Shown piece by piece: positions 1-10,822 of a stretch of 64,000 nt of DNA (position 1 is its first letter; each line of letters opens with the position of its first letter). The DNA comes from Pseudomonas cuatrocienegasensis (GTDB lineage Bacteria; Pseudomonadota; Gammaproteobacteria; Pseudomonadales; Pseudomonadaceae). The stretch is from contig NZ_FOFP01000004.1 in NCBI RefSeq assembly GCF_900110925.1, positions 169,250 through 233,249 on the forward strand. The letters run 5' to 3'. The position numbers were made by a program, and so were the translations under genes. The notes under the pieces were generated by a model. It did no database searches and had not been told where the DNA came from. It saw only the letters and a list, made by a program, of their open reading frames with translations.

Positions 1-748
1 CGTAGGCCAGGGTCAGGCTGGCGCGCTCGCCAGTCCAGGTCAGCGACGGGGCGACCAACACCTGTTCGTCGCTACCATAGTTGCGCCAGTAGTCTTCGTT
101 CTGGCGCTCAGCGATCAGTCGATAGGCCAGGCCTGTATCGCCAAGCGGGCCGGTGGTATCCAGCGACAACGAACCGCCGCCTTCGCTATAGGTCGAGCCG
201 CCAATTACGGTGCGCTGTTGGTACTGCGGCAGTTTGCTGATGACGTTGATCAGCCCGCCTGGGTCCATCGCACCGTAGAGCAGCGCTGCCGGGCCCTTGA
301 GCACTTCGACTCGTTCGCTGGTGGCGCCGAAGTTACGCGACAGGTTCGAGCGGATGCCGTCACGCAGGATCGAACCATCGGAGTTGGTGCCGAAACCCCG
401 CTTGATGAAGGCATCCTTGGTGCCGCCGAGGGTATTGCTCTGGCTGACGCCACTGACAAACTTCATCGCATCGTCCAGGGATTTGACCTGGTAATCCTCG
501 ATGGTCTGCGGCGTGACCACTTGCACTGACTGGGCCTCTTCCTTGAGCGGGGTGTCGGATTTGCTTGCTGTGCTGGCGTTCGAGGCTTTGTAGCCTTCGT
601 CGGTGCTGCGCGGCGCGACGACTTCGACGCTGGGCAGTTGCAGGTTTTCCGCAGCCGAGGCCGCGAGCGCAGAGCCGGCAGGGAGCGCCGCAAGGAGTAG
701 GGCAGGGCACAGCAGGTAGGGGGCGCGCGGGAATAAGGTGGCGGGCAT
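1..748 (-). CDS. TonB-dependent siderophore receptor, 5' part only
   Basis: The gene reads leftward and runs off the window, so only about 249 N-terminal residues are visible. An outer-membrane receptor of this family imports ferric siderophores using TonB energy. Visible parts are a signal peptide (hydrophobic run ending near SALAASA), then a plug domain with the typical segments QSVQVVTPQTIEDY, a 'KRGF...DGIR' stretch, and RVEVLKGPAALLYG...PGGLINVISK, then the first barrel strands. ATG at 748 is preferred because GAG lies about 7 bases upstream; an in-frame ATG at 754 is the alternative. A Fur-box-like sequence lies just upstream, which fits iron repression. The specific siderophore cannot be told from this part. 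Confidence 0.9.
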   Translation of the reverse strand, partial: MPATLFPRAPYLLCPALLLAALPAGSALAASAAENLQLPSVEVVAPRSTDEGYKASNASTASKSDTPLKEEAQSVQVVTPQTIEDYQVKSLDDAMKFVSGVSQSNTLGGTKDAFIKRGFGTNSDGSILRDGIRSNLSRNFGATSERVEVLKGPAALLYGAMDPGGLINVISKLPQYQQRTVIGGSTYSEGGGSLSLDTTGPLGDTGLAYRLIAERQNEDYWRNYGSDEQVLVAPSLTWTGERASLTLAY

Positions 749-770
749 TTGCATCTCGAGTGCGGGCGTT

Positions 771-791
771 TATGAGAATCATTATTGTATT
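771..791 (-). promoter_or_regulatory. Fur box upstream of the TonB-dependent receptor
   Basis: The stretch TGAGAATCATTATTGTATT matches the Fur consensus (GATAATGATAATCATTATC) well around its central ATCATTAT core. It lies about 25-45 bases upstream of the receptor start, where bound Fur would block transcription when iron is plentiful. The match is seen; repression is inferred. Confidence 0.75.
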
Positions 792-860
792 CGCGTTCCG
801 CCAGCCGTTTCCATGTTTGCGTCGTGCGGCTAATTGCCCCGCAATAGGGCATTCTTTGCA

Positions 861-2395
<1,535 letters not shown>

Positions 2396-2414
2396 TGCTT
2401 CGGCAACATCACTA

Positions 2415-2440
2415 AGCGGGGCTGTTATCGACAGCCCCGC
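2415..2440 (+). terminator. Hairpin between guaB and guaA
   Basis: GCGGGGCTGT and ACAGCCCCGC form a perfect 10-bp stem with a 5-base loop, followed by GTTGTTTCTG. The U-run is broken, so it is more likely a partial terminator or mRNA-stabilising hairpin within the guaBA operon than a strong terminator. Confidence 0.55.
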
Positions 2441-2473
2441 GTTGTTTCTGCTTACCACTGACGAGAATTAGTC

Positions 2474-4051
2474 ATGGCCCTCGACATTCACGCCCACCGT
2501 ATCCTGATCCTCGACTTTGGTTCCCAGTACACCCAGCTGATTGCTCGCCGCGTGCGTGAGATTGGCGTGTACTGCGAACTGCATCCGTTCGACATGGACG
2601 ACGAAGCGATCCGCGAATTCGCCCCCAAAGGCGTCATCCTCGCCGGTGGTCCTGAGTCGGTGCACGAAGCCAATAGCCCGCGCTGCCCGCAAGCGGTATT
2701 CGACCTGGGCGTGCCCGTCTTCGGTATCTGCTACGGCATGCAGACCATGGCCGAGCAGTTGGGTGGCAAGGTTGAGGGTTCCGATCTGCGTGAATTCGGC
2801 TATGCCCGTGTTGATGTGGTCGGCAAGAGCCGTCTGCTCGACGGTATCGAGGACCACGTAGACGCCGATGGCCTGTTCGGCCTCGACGTGTGGATGAGTC
2901 ACGGTGACAAAGTCACCAAGATGCCGGCCGACTTCCACGTCCTGGCCAGCACCCCGAGCTGCCCGATTGCCGGCATGTTCAACGACGAGCGTCGCTATTA
3001 CGGCGTGCAGTTCCACCCGGAAGTGACCCACACCAAACAGGGCGGTCGCATCCTGTCGCGCTTCATCCTCGACATCTGCGAGTGTGAAGCCCTGTGGACG
3101 CCGTCGAAGATTGCCGAAGACGCCATCGCCCAGGTGCGCGCCCAGGTTGGTGACGCCAACGTGCTGCTCGGCCTGTCTGGCGGCGTGGACTCCTCGGTGG
3201 TCGCGGCGCTGCTGCACAAGGCCATTGGCGACCAGCTGACCTGCGTGTTCGTCGATAACGGCCTGCTGCGCCTGCACGAAGGCGAGCAGGTGATGGCCAT
3301 GTTCGCCGAGAACATGGGCGTCAAGGTGATCCGCGCCAACGCCGAAGCGCAGTTCCTCGACAACCTGGCCGGCGAAGCCGACCCGGAGAAGAAGCGCAAG
3401 ATCATCGGCCGCACCTTTATCGACGTGTTCGATGCCCAGGCCAGCCAACTGGATAACATCCAGTTCCTCGCCCAGGGCACCATCTACCCGGACGTGATCG
3501 AGTCGGCTGGCGCGAAAAGCGGCAAGGCCCACGTGATCAAGTCGCACCACAACGTCGGCGGCCTGCCCGAGGAAATGAACCTCAAGCTGGTCGAACCGCT
3601 GCGCGAACTGTTCAAGGACGAAGTGCGCCGCCTCGGCCTCGAGCTCGGCCTGCCCTACGACATGGTCTACCGCCACCCATTCCCCGGCCCAGGCCTGGGT
3701 GTGCGCATCCTCGGAGAAGTGAAGAAGGAATACGCCGACCTGCTGCGTCGTGCTGACCACATCTTTATCGAAGAACTGCGCAAGGCCGACTGGTACCACA
3801 AGGTCAGCCAGGCCTTTGTGGTGTTCCAGCCGGTGAAATCGGTCGGCGTGGTCGGCGATGGCCGTCGTTACGCCTGGGTCGTGGCCCTGCGCGCCGTGGA
3901 AACCATCGACTTTATGACCGCACGCTGGGCGCACCTGCCCTACGAGCTGCTGGAAACCGTCAGCGGCCGCATCATCAATGAGATCGAAGGCATTTCGCGC
4001 GTCACTTACGACGTGTCGAGTAAGCCGCCAGCGACCATTGAGTGGGAGTGA
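2474..4051 (+). CDS. guaA: GMP synthase (glutamine-hydrolysing)
   Basis: Aminates XMP to GMP using ATP and glutamine-derived ammonia. The 525-residue product shows the class I glutamine amidotransferase domain first (GICYGMQ with Cys86; FHPE with His181/Glu183). The N-type ATP pyrophosphatase domain follows, with its P-loop SGGVDS at 235-240, and then the C-terminal dimerisation domain ending in KPPATIEWE. It follows guaB and is closed by a clear terminator. Confidence 0.98.
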   Translation: MALDIHAHRILILDFGSQYTQLIARRVREIGVYCELHPFDMDDEAIREFAPKGVILAGGPESVHEANSPRCPQAVFDLGVPVFGICYGMQTMAEQLGGKVEGSDLREFGYARVDVVGKSRLLDGIEDHVDADGLFGLDVWMSHGDKVTKMPADFHVLASTPSCPIAGMFNDERRYYGVQFHPEVTHTKQGGRILSRFILDICECEALWTPSKIAEDAIAQVRAQVGDANVLLGLSGGVDSSVVAALLHKAIGDQLTCVFVDNGLLRLHEGEQVMAMFAENMGVKVIRANAEAQFLDNLAGEADPEKKRKIIGRTFIDVFDAQASQLDNIQFLAQGTIYPDVIESAGAKSGKAHVIKSHHNVGGLPEEMNLKLVEPLRELFKDEVRRLGLELGLPYDMVYRHPFPGPGLGVRILGEVKKEYADLLRRADHIFIEELRKADWYHKVSQAFVVFQPVKSVGVVGDGRRYAWVVALRAVETIDFMTARWAHLPYELLETVSGRIINEIEGISRVTYDVSSKPPATIEWE

Positions 4052-4060
4052 GTTGATGAA

Positions 4061-4086
4061 CAAAGGCGCCGTGAGGCGCCTTTGTT
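4061..4086 (+). terminator. Rho-independent terminator after guaA
   Basis: CAAAGGCGCC, then GTGA, then GGCGCCTTTG form a strong stem followed by TTATAT. It ends the guaBA transcript and separates it from the convergent dioxygenase gene. Confidence 0.85.
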
Positions 4087-4151
4087 ATATGTGTCCAGGG
4101 TGGACGCATGGGGGGATGAAGCACCGCTCTGATTAGCTGGTCTATCAGTCT

Positions 4152-5048
4152 CTAACGCGACGGCACTCCGCCAATAACCGTGGTGCGGAACATCTCTCTG
4201 CGCATGCCATGGTAATCCGCCACGGGCATGTGCCAGGTGCTGCGGTTGTCCCAGATGGCCAGGGTGCCTTGGCGCCAGCGCATGCGGCAGGTGAAGGCCG
4301 GTGACACGGCGAGGTTGAACAGGTAGTCGAGCAGCGGCTGAGCCTCTGCTGCGCGCAGCCCTTTGATGCCCGAGGTATAGGCCGGGTTGATAAACAGTAC
4401 CTTCTTGCCGGTTTCTGGGTGACGTATCACCAAGGGATGGTAACGGACCTCGTCTGAGACGTCCTGGCCGTAAAGGATGTGCATGTTTTCCAGCAGCGCG
4501 TTGTGGTTGGCCCCCGTTCCGTAGGCACGCTCCGGGCTGTGCTCTGCGTCGAGAGGTTCCAACAACGCCTGCATGCCTGGGGAGAGCCACTCGTAGGCAA
4601 GCGTCAGATTGGCAAAGCAGGTATCGCCCCCGTAAGGCGGGATATCGTGGCCATAGAGCAGCGTGAAAACCGGCGGCCGTTCCTGGAAGGTCCAGTCGGT
4701 ATGCCAGGCGCCGCCGAAAACGAAGGGCGCTTTCTCATCGGCCTCTTTTACTACGTGAACTACGTGGGGATGCGCCTCCATGCAGGTCACATAGGGCTCG
4801 CGGCCGAACGCGCCAAACTGCAGAGTGACCTGCTCGAGATCGGTGACGCTCAACGACTGATCGTGAATGAACAGCACCTTGTGCGTGAGCAAGGCCTGGC
4901 GCAGTTCGGCATAGCCGGCAGCGCTCAGGTCACGCAGGTCTAGACCCTCGACATAGGCGCCCAAGGCACCTGTGGCCGGTGTGGCCGTAAAGTGTTGGTA
5001 ACTGACAGCAGGGTTGTTGCTCGGCAGGGTGTAGATAAATTCGCTCAT
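4152..5048 (-). CDS. TauD/TfdA-family Fe(II)/2-oxoglutarate dioxygenase
   Basis: A 298-residue member of the taurine/2,4-D dioxygenase family, which couples 2-oxoglutarate decarboxylation to hydroxylation of a small substrate. The iron site is visible as HTD in AWHTDWTF (about residue 115) and the distal histidine in WDNRSTWHMPV. The 2-oxoglutarate-binding arginine lies in the following MRREMFRTTV segment. It is transcribed divergently from the AraC-family gene 139 bases away, suggesting regulation by it. The substrate is not deducible; no sulfonate transport genes are adjacent. Confidence 0.88.
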   Translation of the reverse strand: MSEFIYTLPSNNPAVSYQHFTATPATGALGAYVEGLDLRDLSAAGYAELRQALLTHKVLFIHDQSLSVTDLEQVTLQFGAFGREPYVTCMEAHPHVVHVVKEADEKAPFVFGGAWHTDWTFQERPPVFTLLYGHDIPPYGGDTCFANLTLAYEWLSPGMQALLEPLDAEHSPERAYGTGANHNALLENMHILYGQDVSDEVRYHPLVIRHPETGKKVLFINPAYTSGIKGLRAAEAQPLLDYLFNLAVSPAFTCRMRWRQGTLAIWDNRSTWHMPVADYHGMRREMFRTTVIGGVPSR

Positions 5049-5187
5049 TTTGTTGTTCTCACGGCGATTTGAGTGACAACAGCATGGCCTGCGGCCCTGG
5101 GCTGCTCCATGATCATGACTGCCATTTCATGATGACTACTGCCAACTGCCAGGCTATATAGAACAACCCAATGGTGAGGAGCGGGCA

Positions 5188-6207
5188 ATGGATTGGCGTC
5201 AAAAACGCACGCTGACAGGTGTGCGCTACCTGTTGCAGACGGCTCAGGAAGAGGGAATAGATGCGCCGAGCTGCCTGAAGGGGAGTGCGATTGCAGCGGC
5301 CGATCTGCAAAGCGCAGGGGCGCAGATTGAGGCTTGGCAAGAGTTGGCGGTCATCCGCAACGTGCTGGGGTACAGCAACCGCCCAGGGCTGGGTTTTCTC
5401 ACCGGGCAGCGTTACCACCTGACGTCTCTGGGGATGCTGGGTTTTACCATGCTGGCGAGTCGCACCTTGAGTGACGCCTTCGCCTTGTTCAGCCGCTTTC
5501 AGCTCATCGCGCTGACGCTCTGCCCTACGCGGTTGGAACGCGATCGCCGTGGTATGTGGTTGCTGTTCGATGCCAGCGTCCTACCCCGCGATACCTGCGC
5601 CTTTATCGTAGAGCGCGGTCTCGCTGCCTGCCTACAGATCAGCTCCGAGCTGCTGAAACGCCAGGTGGCGCCACTTGCCATAGAAATGACGGCGCCGGGC
5701 CCCGGCAGCCAGGCTGTCTCGCAGCCCCTGTTTCCTTACGCCCTGCGTTTTTCGGCACAGCGCGACGGCATACTTTTTTCCCAATCGGAGTTGAACTGTC
5801 CGCTCCCGCAAGCCCATGTCGATGCTCAATTACAGGGTGAACAGTTGTGTGAGCTGCAGTATCAGGAAGTCTCCCACCAACTGGCCACTGCGCCGATTGC
5901 TCGCCAGGTGCAAATATTGCTGATTGGGCATCCGGAAAAACTCCTGTCGTGTCGTGCAGTGGCCGAACGCCTCGGTCTTTCGGAGCGCACCTTGCATCGC
6001 CGTCTGGTCGGCGAGGGGCATAGCTTTCAGCAGCTCAATGAGCAAATCAAGAAACAGCTGGCCAAGCATCTGCTAAACGACCCGCGTCTAAGCCTCAACG
6101 CCATTGCGCTGCGTCTGGGGTATGCGGAGGCGGCCAGCTTTTCTCGGGCGTTCAGCCGCTGGACCGGTTCCCCACCCAGTCACTGGCAGCGACAGAGCCT
6201 GGGTTAG
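5188..6207 (+). CDS. AraC-family regulator with arabinose-binding-like N-terminal domain
   Basis: A 339-residue transcription factor of the OruR/ArgR-like AraC subgroup. It has a long N-terminal ligand domain (about 15-200) and a C-terminal double helix-turn-helix (about 240-335) with SCRAVAERLGLSERTLHRRL and the second-helix segment LRLGYAEAASFSRAFSRWTG. The start has an upstream GGAG-rich ribosome site. It lies between the divergent dioxygenase gene and the convergent Crp/Fnr gene and is a likely local regulator of this accessory cluster. Confidence 0.9.
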   Translation: MDWRQKRTLTGVRYLLQTAQEEGIDAPSCLKGSAIAAADLQSAGAQIEAWQELAVIRNVLGYSNRPGLGFLTGQRYHLTSLGMLGFTMLASRTLSDAFALFSRFQLIALTLCPTRLERDRRGMWLLFDASVLPRDTCAFIVERGLAACLQISSELLKRQVAPLAIEMTAPGPGSQAVSQPLFPYALRFSAQRDGILFSQSELNCPLPQAHVDAQLQGEQLCELQYQEVSHQLATAPIARQVQILLIGHPEKLLSCRAVAERLGLSERTLHRRLVGEGHSFQQLNEQIKKQLAKHLLNDPRLSLNAIALRLGYAEAASFSRAFSRWTGSPPSHWQRQSLG

Positions 6208-6230
6208 CGGGCGCGTCGCGCCACACGGGT

Positions 6231-6962
6231 TCACTGAGGACGGTCCGTTGGCTCGTCCAGGTGCAGGTGATTCGCATGGTTCAGGAGCTTATTGAGCGCA
6301 TTTAACTCGATGGATTTGTAGCCCTGGACGAGCAAGCCTAATCCCTCCAGCTTGGCCAATGCTGCGTTAATGCTCTGTCGAGTGCTGCCCATCATCTGGG
6401 CAAGATGCTCCTGGGAAACGCTTAACTGGGTCGAAGGGTTTTTCGTGCGTGATCCGAATCCATGTGCCATCAGCCATAAGCGCCTGGCAAGGCGATGGTG
6501 CAGGGCCCCTGGTTCGCCAATCACCTGATAGGCCACCCGCAATTTGTTGATGCTCAGGCGGGCTATATCCCGCCAGTATTTCGGGTTCTGGTCCAGCCAT
6601 TGAGTAAATGAGTGGATCGGAACGCACAGTACATCTGTGTCTACATCGGCAATGGCGTCGCGAATGTAGGGGTTGCCGTCAATCAGTGAAATGTCACCAA
6701 ACCAATGGCAAGGTTCGAGATAAACCAAGAGTGACGGGGTGCCATCGTGCAACGAACTGCTGAGGCGAATAGCACCTTCAAGCACACAAAAAAGCGCGTG
6801 TTTAGGGGATTCCCCGTCGCGGTATAGCGCTTCACCAGCGAGGCATCGCTGCAGCCTGGCATCGCGCACAAGGGCTCGCTTCAGTTCATCGGCACACGAG
6901 GAAAACCATTCATCGCGCTCCAGCGTGATCAGTAACTGGTTGATGTCTACCGGTGTGTTCAT
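6231..6962 (-). CDS. Crp/Fnr-family transcriptional regulator
   Basis: A 243-residue protein with an N-terminal cyclic-nucleotide-binding-type beta roll (about 20-140; GEALYRDGESPKHALFCVLEG, WFGDISLIDG) and a C-terminal winged helix with LSVSQEHLAQMMGSTRQSIN at about 185-205. It lacks the N-terminal cysteine cluster of oxygen-sensing FNR, so its signal is unknown. It is divergent from the SDR/FAD-oxidoreductase/EthD genes, and the 104 bases between hold a promoter and a palindrome, so it probably controls them. Confidence 0.88.
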   Translation of the reverse strand: MNTPVDINQLLITLERDEWFSSCADELKRALVRDARLQRCLAGEALYRDGESPKHALFCVLEGAIRLSSSLHDGTPSLLVYLEPCHWFGDISLIDGNPYIRDAIADVDTDVLCVPIHSFTQWLDQNPKYWRDIARLSINKLRVAYQVIGEPGALHHRLARRLWLMAHGFGSRTKNPSTQLSVSQEHLAQMMGSTRQSINAALAKLEGLGLLVQGYKSIELNALNKLLNHANHLHLDEPTDRPQ

Positions 6963-6970
6963 GGCATCGG

Positions 6971-7016
6971 TTCAAAATTCAAATTTTTGACAGACTGCCA
7001 CCTCTGCTGCTCATAG
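6971..7016 (+). promoter_or_regulatory. Promoter and imperfect palindrome upstream of the SDR gene
   Basis: TTCAAAATTCAAATTTTTGA (6971-6990) is an imperfect palindrome overlapping a consensus -35 TTGACA (6987-6992). A weak -10 (TCATAG, 7011-7016) follows at an 18-base spacing. The AT-rich palindrome is a candidate operator for the divergent Crp/Fnr regulator, although its half-sites do not match the FNR consensus orientation. Confidence 0.45.
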
Positions 7017-7066
7017 CCTAGTCCCGCTAACAACAACTAAGCGATTTATGGGCTGGAGTGGCGTTG

Positions 7067-7855
7067 ATGCTGAATCAGAACGAGTTCACTGGAAAAACCG
7101 TATTTGTCGCCGGCGGCACCAGCGGCATCAACCTCGGGATAGCCAAGGCCTTTGCTGCCGCCGGGGCGCGGGTGGCGGTGTTTAGTCGATCACCTGAACG
7201 GGTCGAGCGGGCGCTCACCAGCCTGCGCACTCTTGGCACAGACGTATTAGGTTTCTCGGGCGACGTTCGTGACATGAGTAGCGTCCAGCATGCCCTCTCC
7301 AGTACCAGCGAAGCCTGGGGCAGCATTGATGTGCTCTGCTCCGGCGCGGCCGGCAACTTTGTAGCGCCTGTAGCGCTGATGTCAGCGAATGGCTTCAAGA
7401 GCGTCATGGATATTGATCTGCTCGGCAGCTTCCATGTGCTGCGTGCGGCCTATCCCTTCCTGACCAAGCCAGGCGCTTCGATTATCAATATTTCCGCCCC
7501 CCAGGCATCCATCGCCACCCCCATGCAAGCCCACGTTTGCGCCGCCAAGGCCGGCGTCGACATGCTCACAAGGGTGTTGGCGATGGAGTGGGGACCAGAA
7601 GGCATACGCGTCAATTCCATTGTCCCTGGCCCCATTGACGGGACAGAGGGCATGGCGCGCCTGACACCTACACCCGAGTCGCGCCAAGCGGTCATTCGCA
7701 GTATTCCACTGCGCCGCTACGGCGATATTTCATCGGTAGCCAATGTCGCTCTGATGCTCAGTTCGGCTGTTTGCGATTACGTCACGGGCGTTGTGCTGCC
7801 GGTTGATGGCGGTGCTTCGCTGGCCGGTCCCGGGCTGTTTGGCGCCCCTGCGTAA
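7067..7855 (+). CDS. Short-chain dehydrogenase/reductase
   Basis: A 262-residue classical SDR. The cofactor site is VFVAGGTSGINLGIAKAF near residue 12-30. The usual YxxxK site appears to be replaced: the aligned stretch is QAHVCAAKAGVDML, with no Tyr four residues before the Lys. That is typical of the 2,4-dienoyl-CoA reductase-like (DECR) branch, which I regard as the closest group. GGAG at 7055-7058 fits ATG 7067 rather than the upstream in-frame GTG 7058. It heads a three-gene unit with the FAD oxidoreductase and the EthD protein. Confidence 0.87.
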   Translation: MLNQNEFTGKTVFVAGGTSGINLGIAKAFAAAGARVAVFSRSPERVERALTSLRTLGTDVLGFSGDVRDMSSVQHALSSTSEAWGSIDVLCSGAAGNFVAPVALMSANGFKSVMDIDLLGSFHVLRAAYPFLTKPGASIINISAPQASIATPMQAHVCAAKAGVDMLTRVLAMEWGPEGIRVNSIVPGPIDGTEGMARLTPTPESRQAVIRSIPLRRYGDISSVANVALMLSSAVCDYVTGVVLPVDGGASLAGPGLFGAPA

Positions 7856-7900
7856 GTCTGGCGAATGCCTTTTTATGCACACCCTAAACAGGTAAAAACA

Positions 7901-9508
7901 ATGAAAAATGCAGCGGATTCCAGCTATAAACGCGCGCGAGCGCGCGGCGATCTTGAGGCAACGTTTGACGCCATTGTGATCGGCTCTGGTGCGGGTGGAT
8001 TGACCGCCGCCGCGCTACTGGCACTCGATGGCAAGAAGGTACTGGTGCTTGAACGGCATGCGGTTATTGGTGGCTGCCTGCAGGTATTCAAGCGTCCCGG
8101 ATTCGAGTGGGATGTAGGCCTTCACTATGTCGGCGAAGTGCATCGCTCAGGCACGCTACTGAGCCTGTTCAACAAGGTCACGCGTGGCGAGTTGAAGTGG
8201 CAGAAGATGCCAGACATCTACAACAAGATTGCTATTGGCAATGATGTTTTCGAGTACCACGCGGGCAGTGTCGCCTTTAAACAGCGGATGAAGGAATACT
8301 TTCCCGAAGAGGCGGACGCTATCGACTTCTACATTGAGTTGGTCAATGAGGCCAGCCGTCCTGCCGGCGAGTTTTTGGCGGCGCGGGCAATGTCTGGCGC
8401 CATGTTCGATAGGGCGTTCGATCATGTTGCGCCGCGCTTTATGCCGCTGGCCGAGAAAACCACACTGGAAGTACTGCGCTCAATCACCCGGAATGAGACC
8501 TTGATTGCCGTGCTTTGTGGCCATTTTGGTGATTACGCCAGTCTGCCGAGTGTCGCGTCGTTTGCAGCGCATGCCGCCGTTATCCGCCACTACCTGGATG
8601 GCGCAAGCTACCCCATCGGCGGTGCCCAGGTTATTGCCGAGCGGATCGCCGACACCATACGCAGTGCCGGCGGCATGGTGCTGGCAGGGGCCGATGTGGT
8701 GGCCGTTGTCGAGCACAGCGGTGCCGTGGTCGGTGTTCGGATGGCCGGGGGCGAAGTGCTTGAAGCCCCCCAGGTGATCAGCGCAATCGGTATTCGGCAG
8801 ACGCTGAACATGCTCGACAGCGCAGATCCCGAAGTCGCGGCGATCAACGCCAAAATCCAGTCTATGCCAAGCACCCTGCCGGCAGTCGTGCTCAACCTGG
8901 GTCTGGACGCCTGTAATGCGGATATGGAAGTGGGGCCCGCCAACATTTGGATTCACAAGAGCGCCAGGCAAACAGAGGACTGGCAGTACTACACGGCGGA
9001 TGCGGCGAACCGCCCAATGCCGCTGCATTTTATCTCGCAACCTTCAGCCAAAGATCCGACCTGGCTGGAGCGCTATCCTGGCCACAGCACGATGGATATC
9101 TGTAGCTTCACGGACTGGAACCTGTGGAAGCCGTTCACAGACACGCACTGGAAACGGCGTGGTGACGAGTATGAAACGCTCAAGGCAAAGCTCACCGAAG
9201 AAATGCTGGCCCAGGTCTACCGCTTCTATCCCAAGGCCCGCGGCCGCGTCGTACATGCGGAGTTGGCGACGCCCGTGAGTTTTAACGATTTTCTTGGCCG
9301 CACACGCGGTGATTTCATGTCGTTCGCGCCAACCCCGGAGCGTTATCAGCAGCGCTGGACCCGCGCTTTCAGCCCCGTAAAGGGTCTGTTTTTTAGCGGG
9401 CAGGATGTCGCCATGGGCGGTGTGAGTGGTGCGATGGTCGGTGGTTTACTGGCGGCCTCAGCAGCGCTTGGCCGAGATATGTTCCGCGAGTTGAAAGCGC
9501 TTGCTTGA
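7901..9508 (+). CDS. Phytoene-desaturase/retinol-saturase-like FAD oxidoreductase
   Basis: A roughly 535-residue flavoprotein of the carotenoid isomerase/RetSat/phytoene dehydrogenase superfamily. The N-terminal dinucleotide-binding motif AIVIGSGAGGLTAAALLALDG is followed by VLERHAVIGGCLQVF and the family-typical WDVGLHYVG. The C-terminal FAD segment reads GLFFSGQDVAMGGVSGAM. These enzymes reduce, saturate or isomerise conjugated polyenes or related lipids. No carotenoid genes are nearby, so the substrate is open. Start 7901 is preferred (AGG upstream); an in-frame ATG at 7865 would add 12 residues. It lies between an SDR and an EthD gene. Confidence 0.85.
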   Translation: MKNAADSSYKRARARGDLEATFDAIVIGSGAGGLTAAALLALDGKKVLVLERHAVIGGCLQVFKRPGFEWDVGLHYVGEVHRSGTLLSLFNKVTRGELKWQKMPDIYNKIAIGNDVFEYHAGSVAFKQRMKEYFPEEADAIDFYIELVNEASRPAGEFLAARAMSGAMFDRAFDHVAPRFMPLAEKTTLEVLRSITRNETLIAVLCGHFGDYASLPSVASFAAHAAVIRHYLDGASYPIGGAQVIAERIADTIRSAGGMVLAGADVVAVVEHSGAVVGVRMAGGEVLEAPQVISAIGIRQTLNMLDSADPEVAAINAKIQSMPSTLPAVVLNLGLDACNADMEVGPANIWIHKSARQTEDWQYYTADAANRPMPLHFISQPSAKDPTWLERYPGHSTMDICSFTDWNLWKPFTDTHWKRRGDEYETLKAKLTEEMLAQVYRFYPKARGRVVHAELATPVSFNDFLGRTRGDFMSFAPTPERYQQRWTRAFSPVKGLFFSGQDVAMGGVSGAMVGGLLAASAALGRDMFRELKALA

Positions 9509-9543
9509 CGCCTCTAACCTGACCCTATTACCTGGAGAAAAGC

Positions 9544-9855
9544 ATGATCAGAGTGACTGTTTCCTACCCGCCCCATGAGGCTTACCAGTTTAATCACGCG
9601 TATTACCAGAGTACCCATGCGCAATTGATCCGCGACAAGTTGACTGCCCATGGCTTGCTCAAGCTGGAAGTTGATCAAACGTTGGCTGACCGCAGCGCTA
9701 AGCTGCCAGCGAGCGTTGCAGCGGCGCACCTGTTCTTTAATGATATCGACAGTTTCAAAGCGGCAATGGCCGCTGAAGGCAAAGCACTTGGCGAAGACCG
9801 TGAAAACTACACTGATATCATCCCTGTTGTGGTCATGAGCCAGGTCATTGAGTAA
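9544..9855 (+). CDS. EthD-family protein
   Basis: A 103-residue single-domain dimeric alpha+beta barrel protein resembling EthD, a small protein needed for some oxidative catabolic pathways (for example with the EthABC P450 system). Typical features are the N-terminal beta strand IRVTVSYP, the YYQSTHAQLIRDKL segment and a C-terminal VVVMSQVIE strand. GGAG (9533-9536) precedes the ATG. It is third in the SDR-FAD oxidoreductase-EthD unit; its exact role is unknown. Confidence 0.82.
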   Translation: MIRVTVSYPPHEAYQFNHAYYQSTHAQLIRDKLTAHGLLKLEVDQTLADRSAKLPASVAAAHLFFNDIDSFKAAMAAEGKALGEDRENYTDIIPVVVMSQVIE

Positions 9856-10041
9856 GTGAGGGGCCGGGCTGAATCCAGTGCATAAACGGCCTAAGCCCCG
9901 GCACCCGATTACGGTTATGAAAAATCCCTTTTACCGTGACGGAGCTTGGTAACCTGGTGGGGCTAGACGTGAGTGTGTGCCTCAAGGGCAGCTTCGGCTG
10001 CCCTGTTCGTTTCAGACCAATCTGTTTTAAAAGGGGGCGCA

Positions 10042-10653
10042 ATGGGCGTAACCGACTACGCCGCGTTCGTGGTGACGTTCGTGGTGCTGCTGATGATTCC
10101 GGGGCCGGGCAATCTGGCGTTGGTGCTCTCCACCGGCAAAGGTGGCGTGAGGGGCGGGTTGGCGTCGACGCTGGGGATCATGCTGGGTGATCAGGTGCTG
10201 TTGTGGCTGGCGCTGGCGGGTGTTGCGGCGTTGCTGGCGGCTTACCCAGCGGCGTTCAGTGCGGTGCAGTGGTTGGGCGCGGGCTATCTGGTCTGGCTCG
10301 GCGTGCGCATGCTGCTGGCCAAGCCTGGGGCTGCTGCGGTACTTGAGATCCGGCCGCGCGACTACTTCCGGCAGACCCTGTTGATCAGTGTGCTCAACCC
10401 CAAGGCCATCATTTTCTATATGGCCTTCTTCCCGCTGTTTATCGACCCCCAGCAGCATCAGGGCATGCTGACGTTCGGCTTTATGGCCGTGACCGTGGCC
10501 GTGTTGACCTTCCTCTATGGCCTGCTGGCGGTGTTGCTGACCCATCACCTGGCCACGCGCTTGCGCGCCAATCGCCGGGTCAGCCGTCTGCTTGAGCGCC
10601 TAGCGGGCGTATGTCTGCTCGGCTTTGGCGTGAAGTTGGCGCTGACGCGATAA
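10042..10653 (+). CDS. LysE/RhtB-family amino acid exporter
   Basis: A 203-residue inner-membrane protein with about six hydrophobic segments and the family signature MIPGPGNLALVLSTGKGGVRGG near residue 20-40. The second half contains SVLNPKAIIFYMAFFPLF. Members export amino acids or related compounds. The start is set by AAGGGGG 6-12 bases before ATG 10042, although the frame is open further upstream. It is followed by a REP pair. Confidence 0.88.
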   Translation: MGVTDYAAFVVTFVVLLMIPGPGNLALVLSTGKGGVRGGLASTLGIMLGDQVLLWLALAGVAALLAAYPAAFSAVQWLGAGYLVWLGVRMLLAKPGAAAVLEIRPRDYFRQTLLISVLNPKAIIFYMAFFPLFIDPQQHQGMLTFGFMAVTVAVLTFLYGLLAVLLTHHLATRLRANRRVSRLLERLAGVCLLGFGVKLALTR

Positions 10654-10731
10654 ACCAAAAAGGCTATGCCCCCAAACCGTGTTGCGGTCCTTGCAAACCC
10701 TAACGCAGCATTCGGGTGAGTCAGCGAGCAC

Positions 10732-10822
10732 GCGGAGGAGCCCCGCCTCGGGGCGAATAGATTGTCGCGATCCAGTGGCTTCGGCGTTGCCCATGGCATT
10801 CGCCGCGGGGCGCGGCTCCTAC
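10732..10822. repeat. REP palindrome pair (REPIN-like)
   Basis: Two Pseudomonas-type REP arms in inverted orientation: GAGCCCCGCCTCGGGGCGAA (from about 10738) and TTCGCCGCGGGGCGCGGCTC (from 10799). The inner bases (TGCCCATGGCATTCGCC) match those of the pair at 19.4 kb on the other strand, so both belong to one doublet family. Otherwise the 10654-11011 gap holds no recognisable gene. Confidence 0.8.

Noticed and set aside
4152..5048. Taurine dioxygenase tauD proper
   Set aside because: No tauABC or sulfonate genes nearby and the family has many substrates, so no specific symbol was given.
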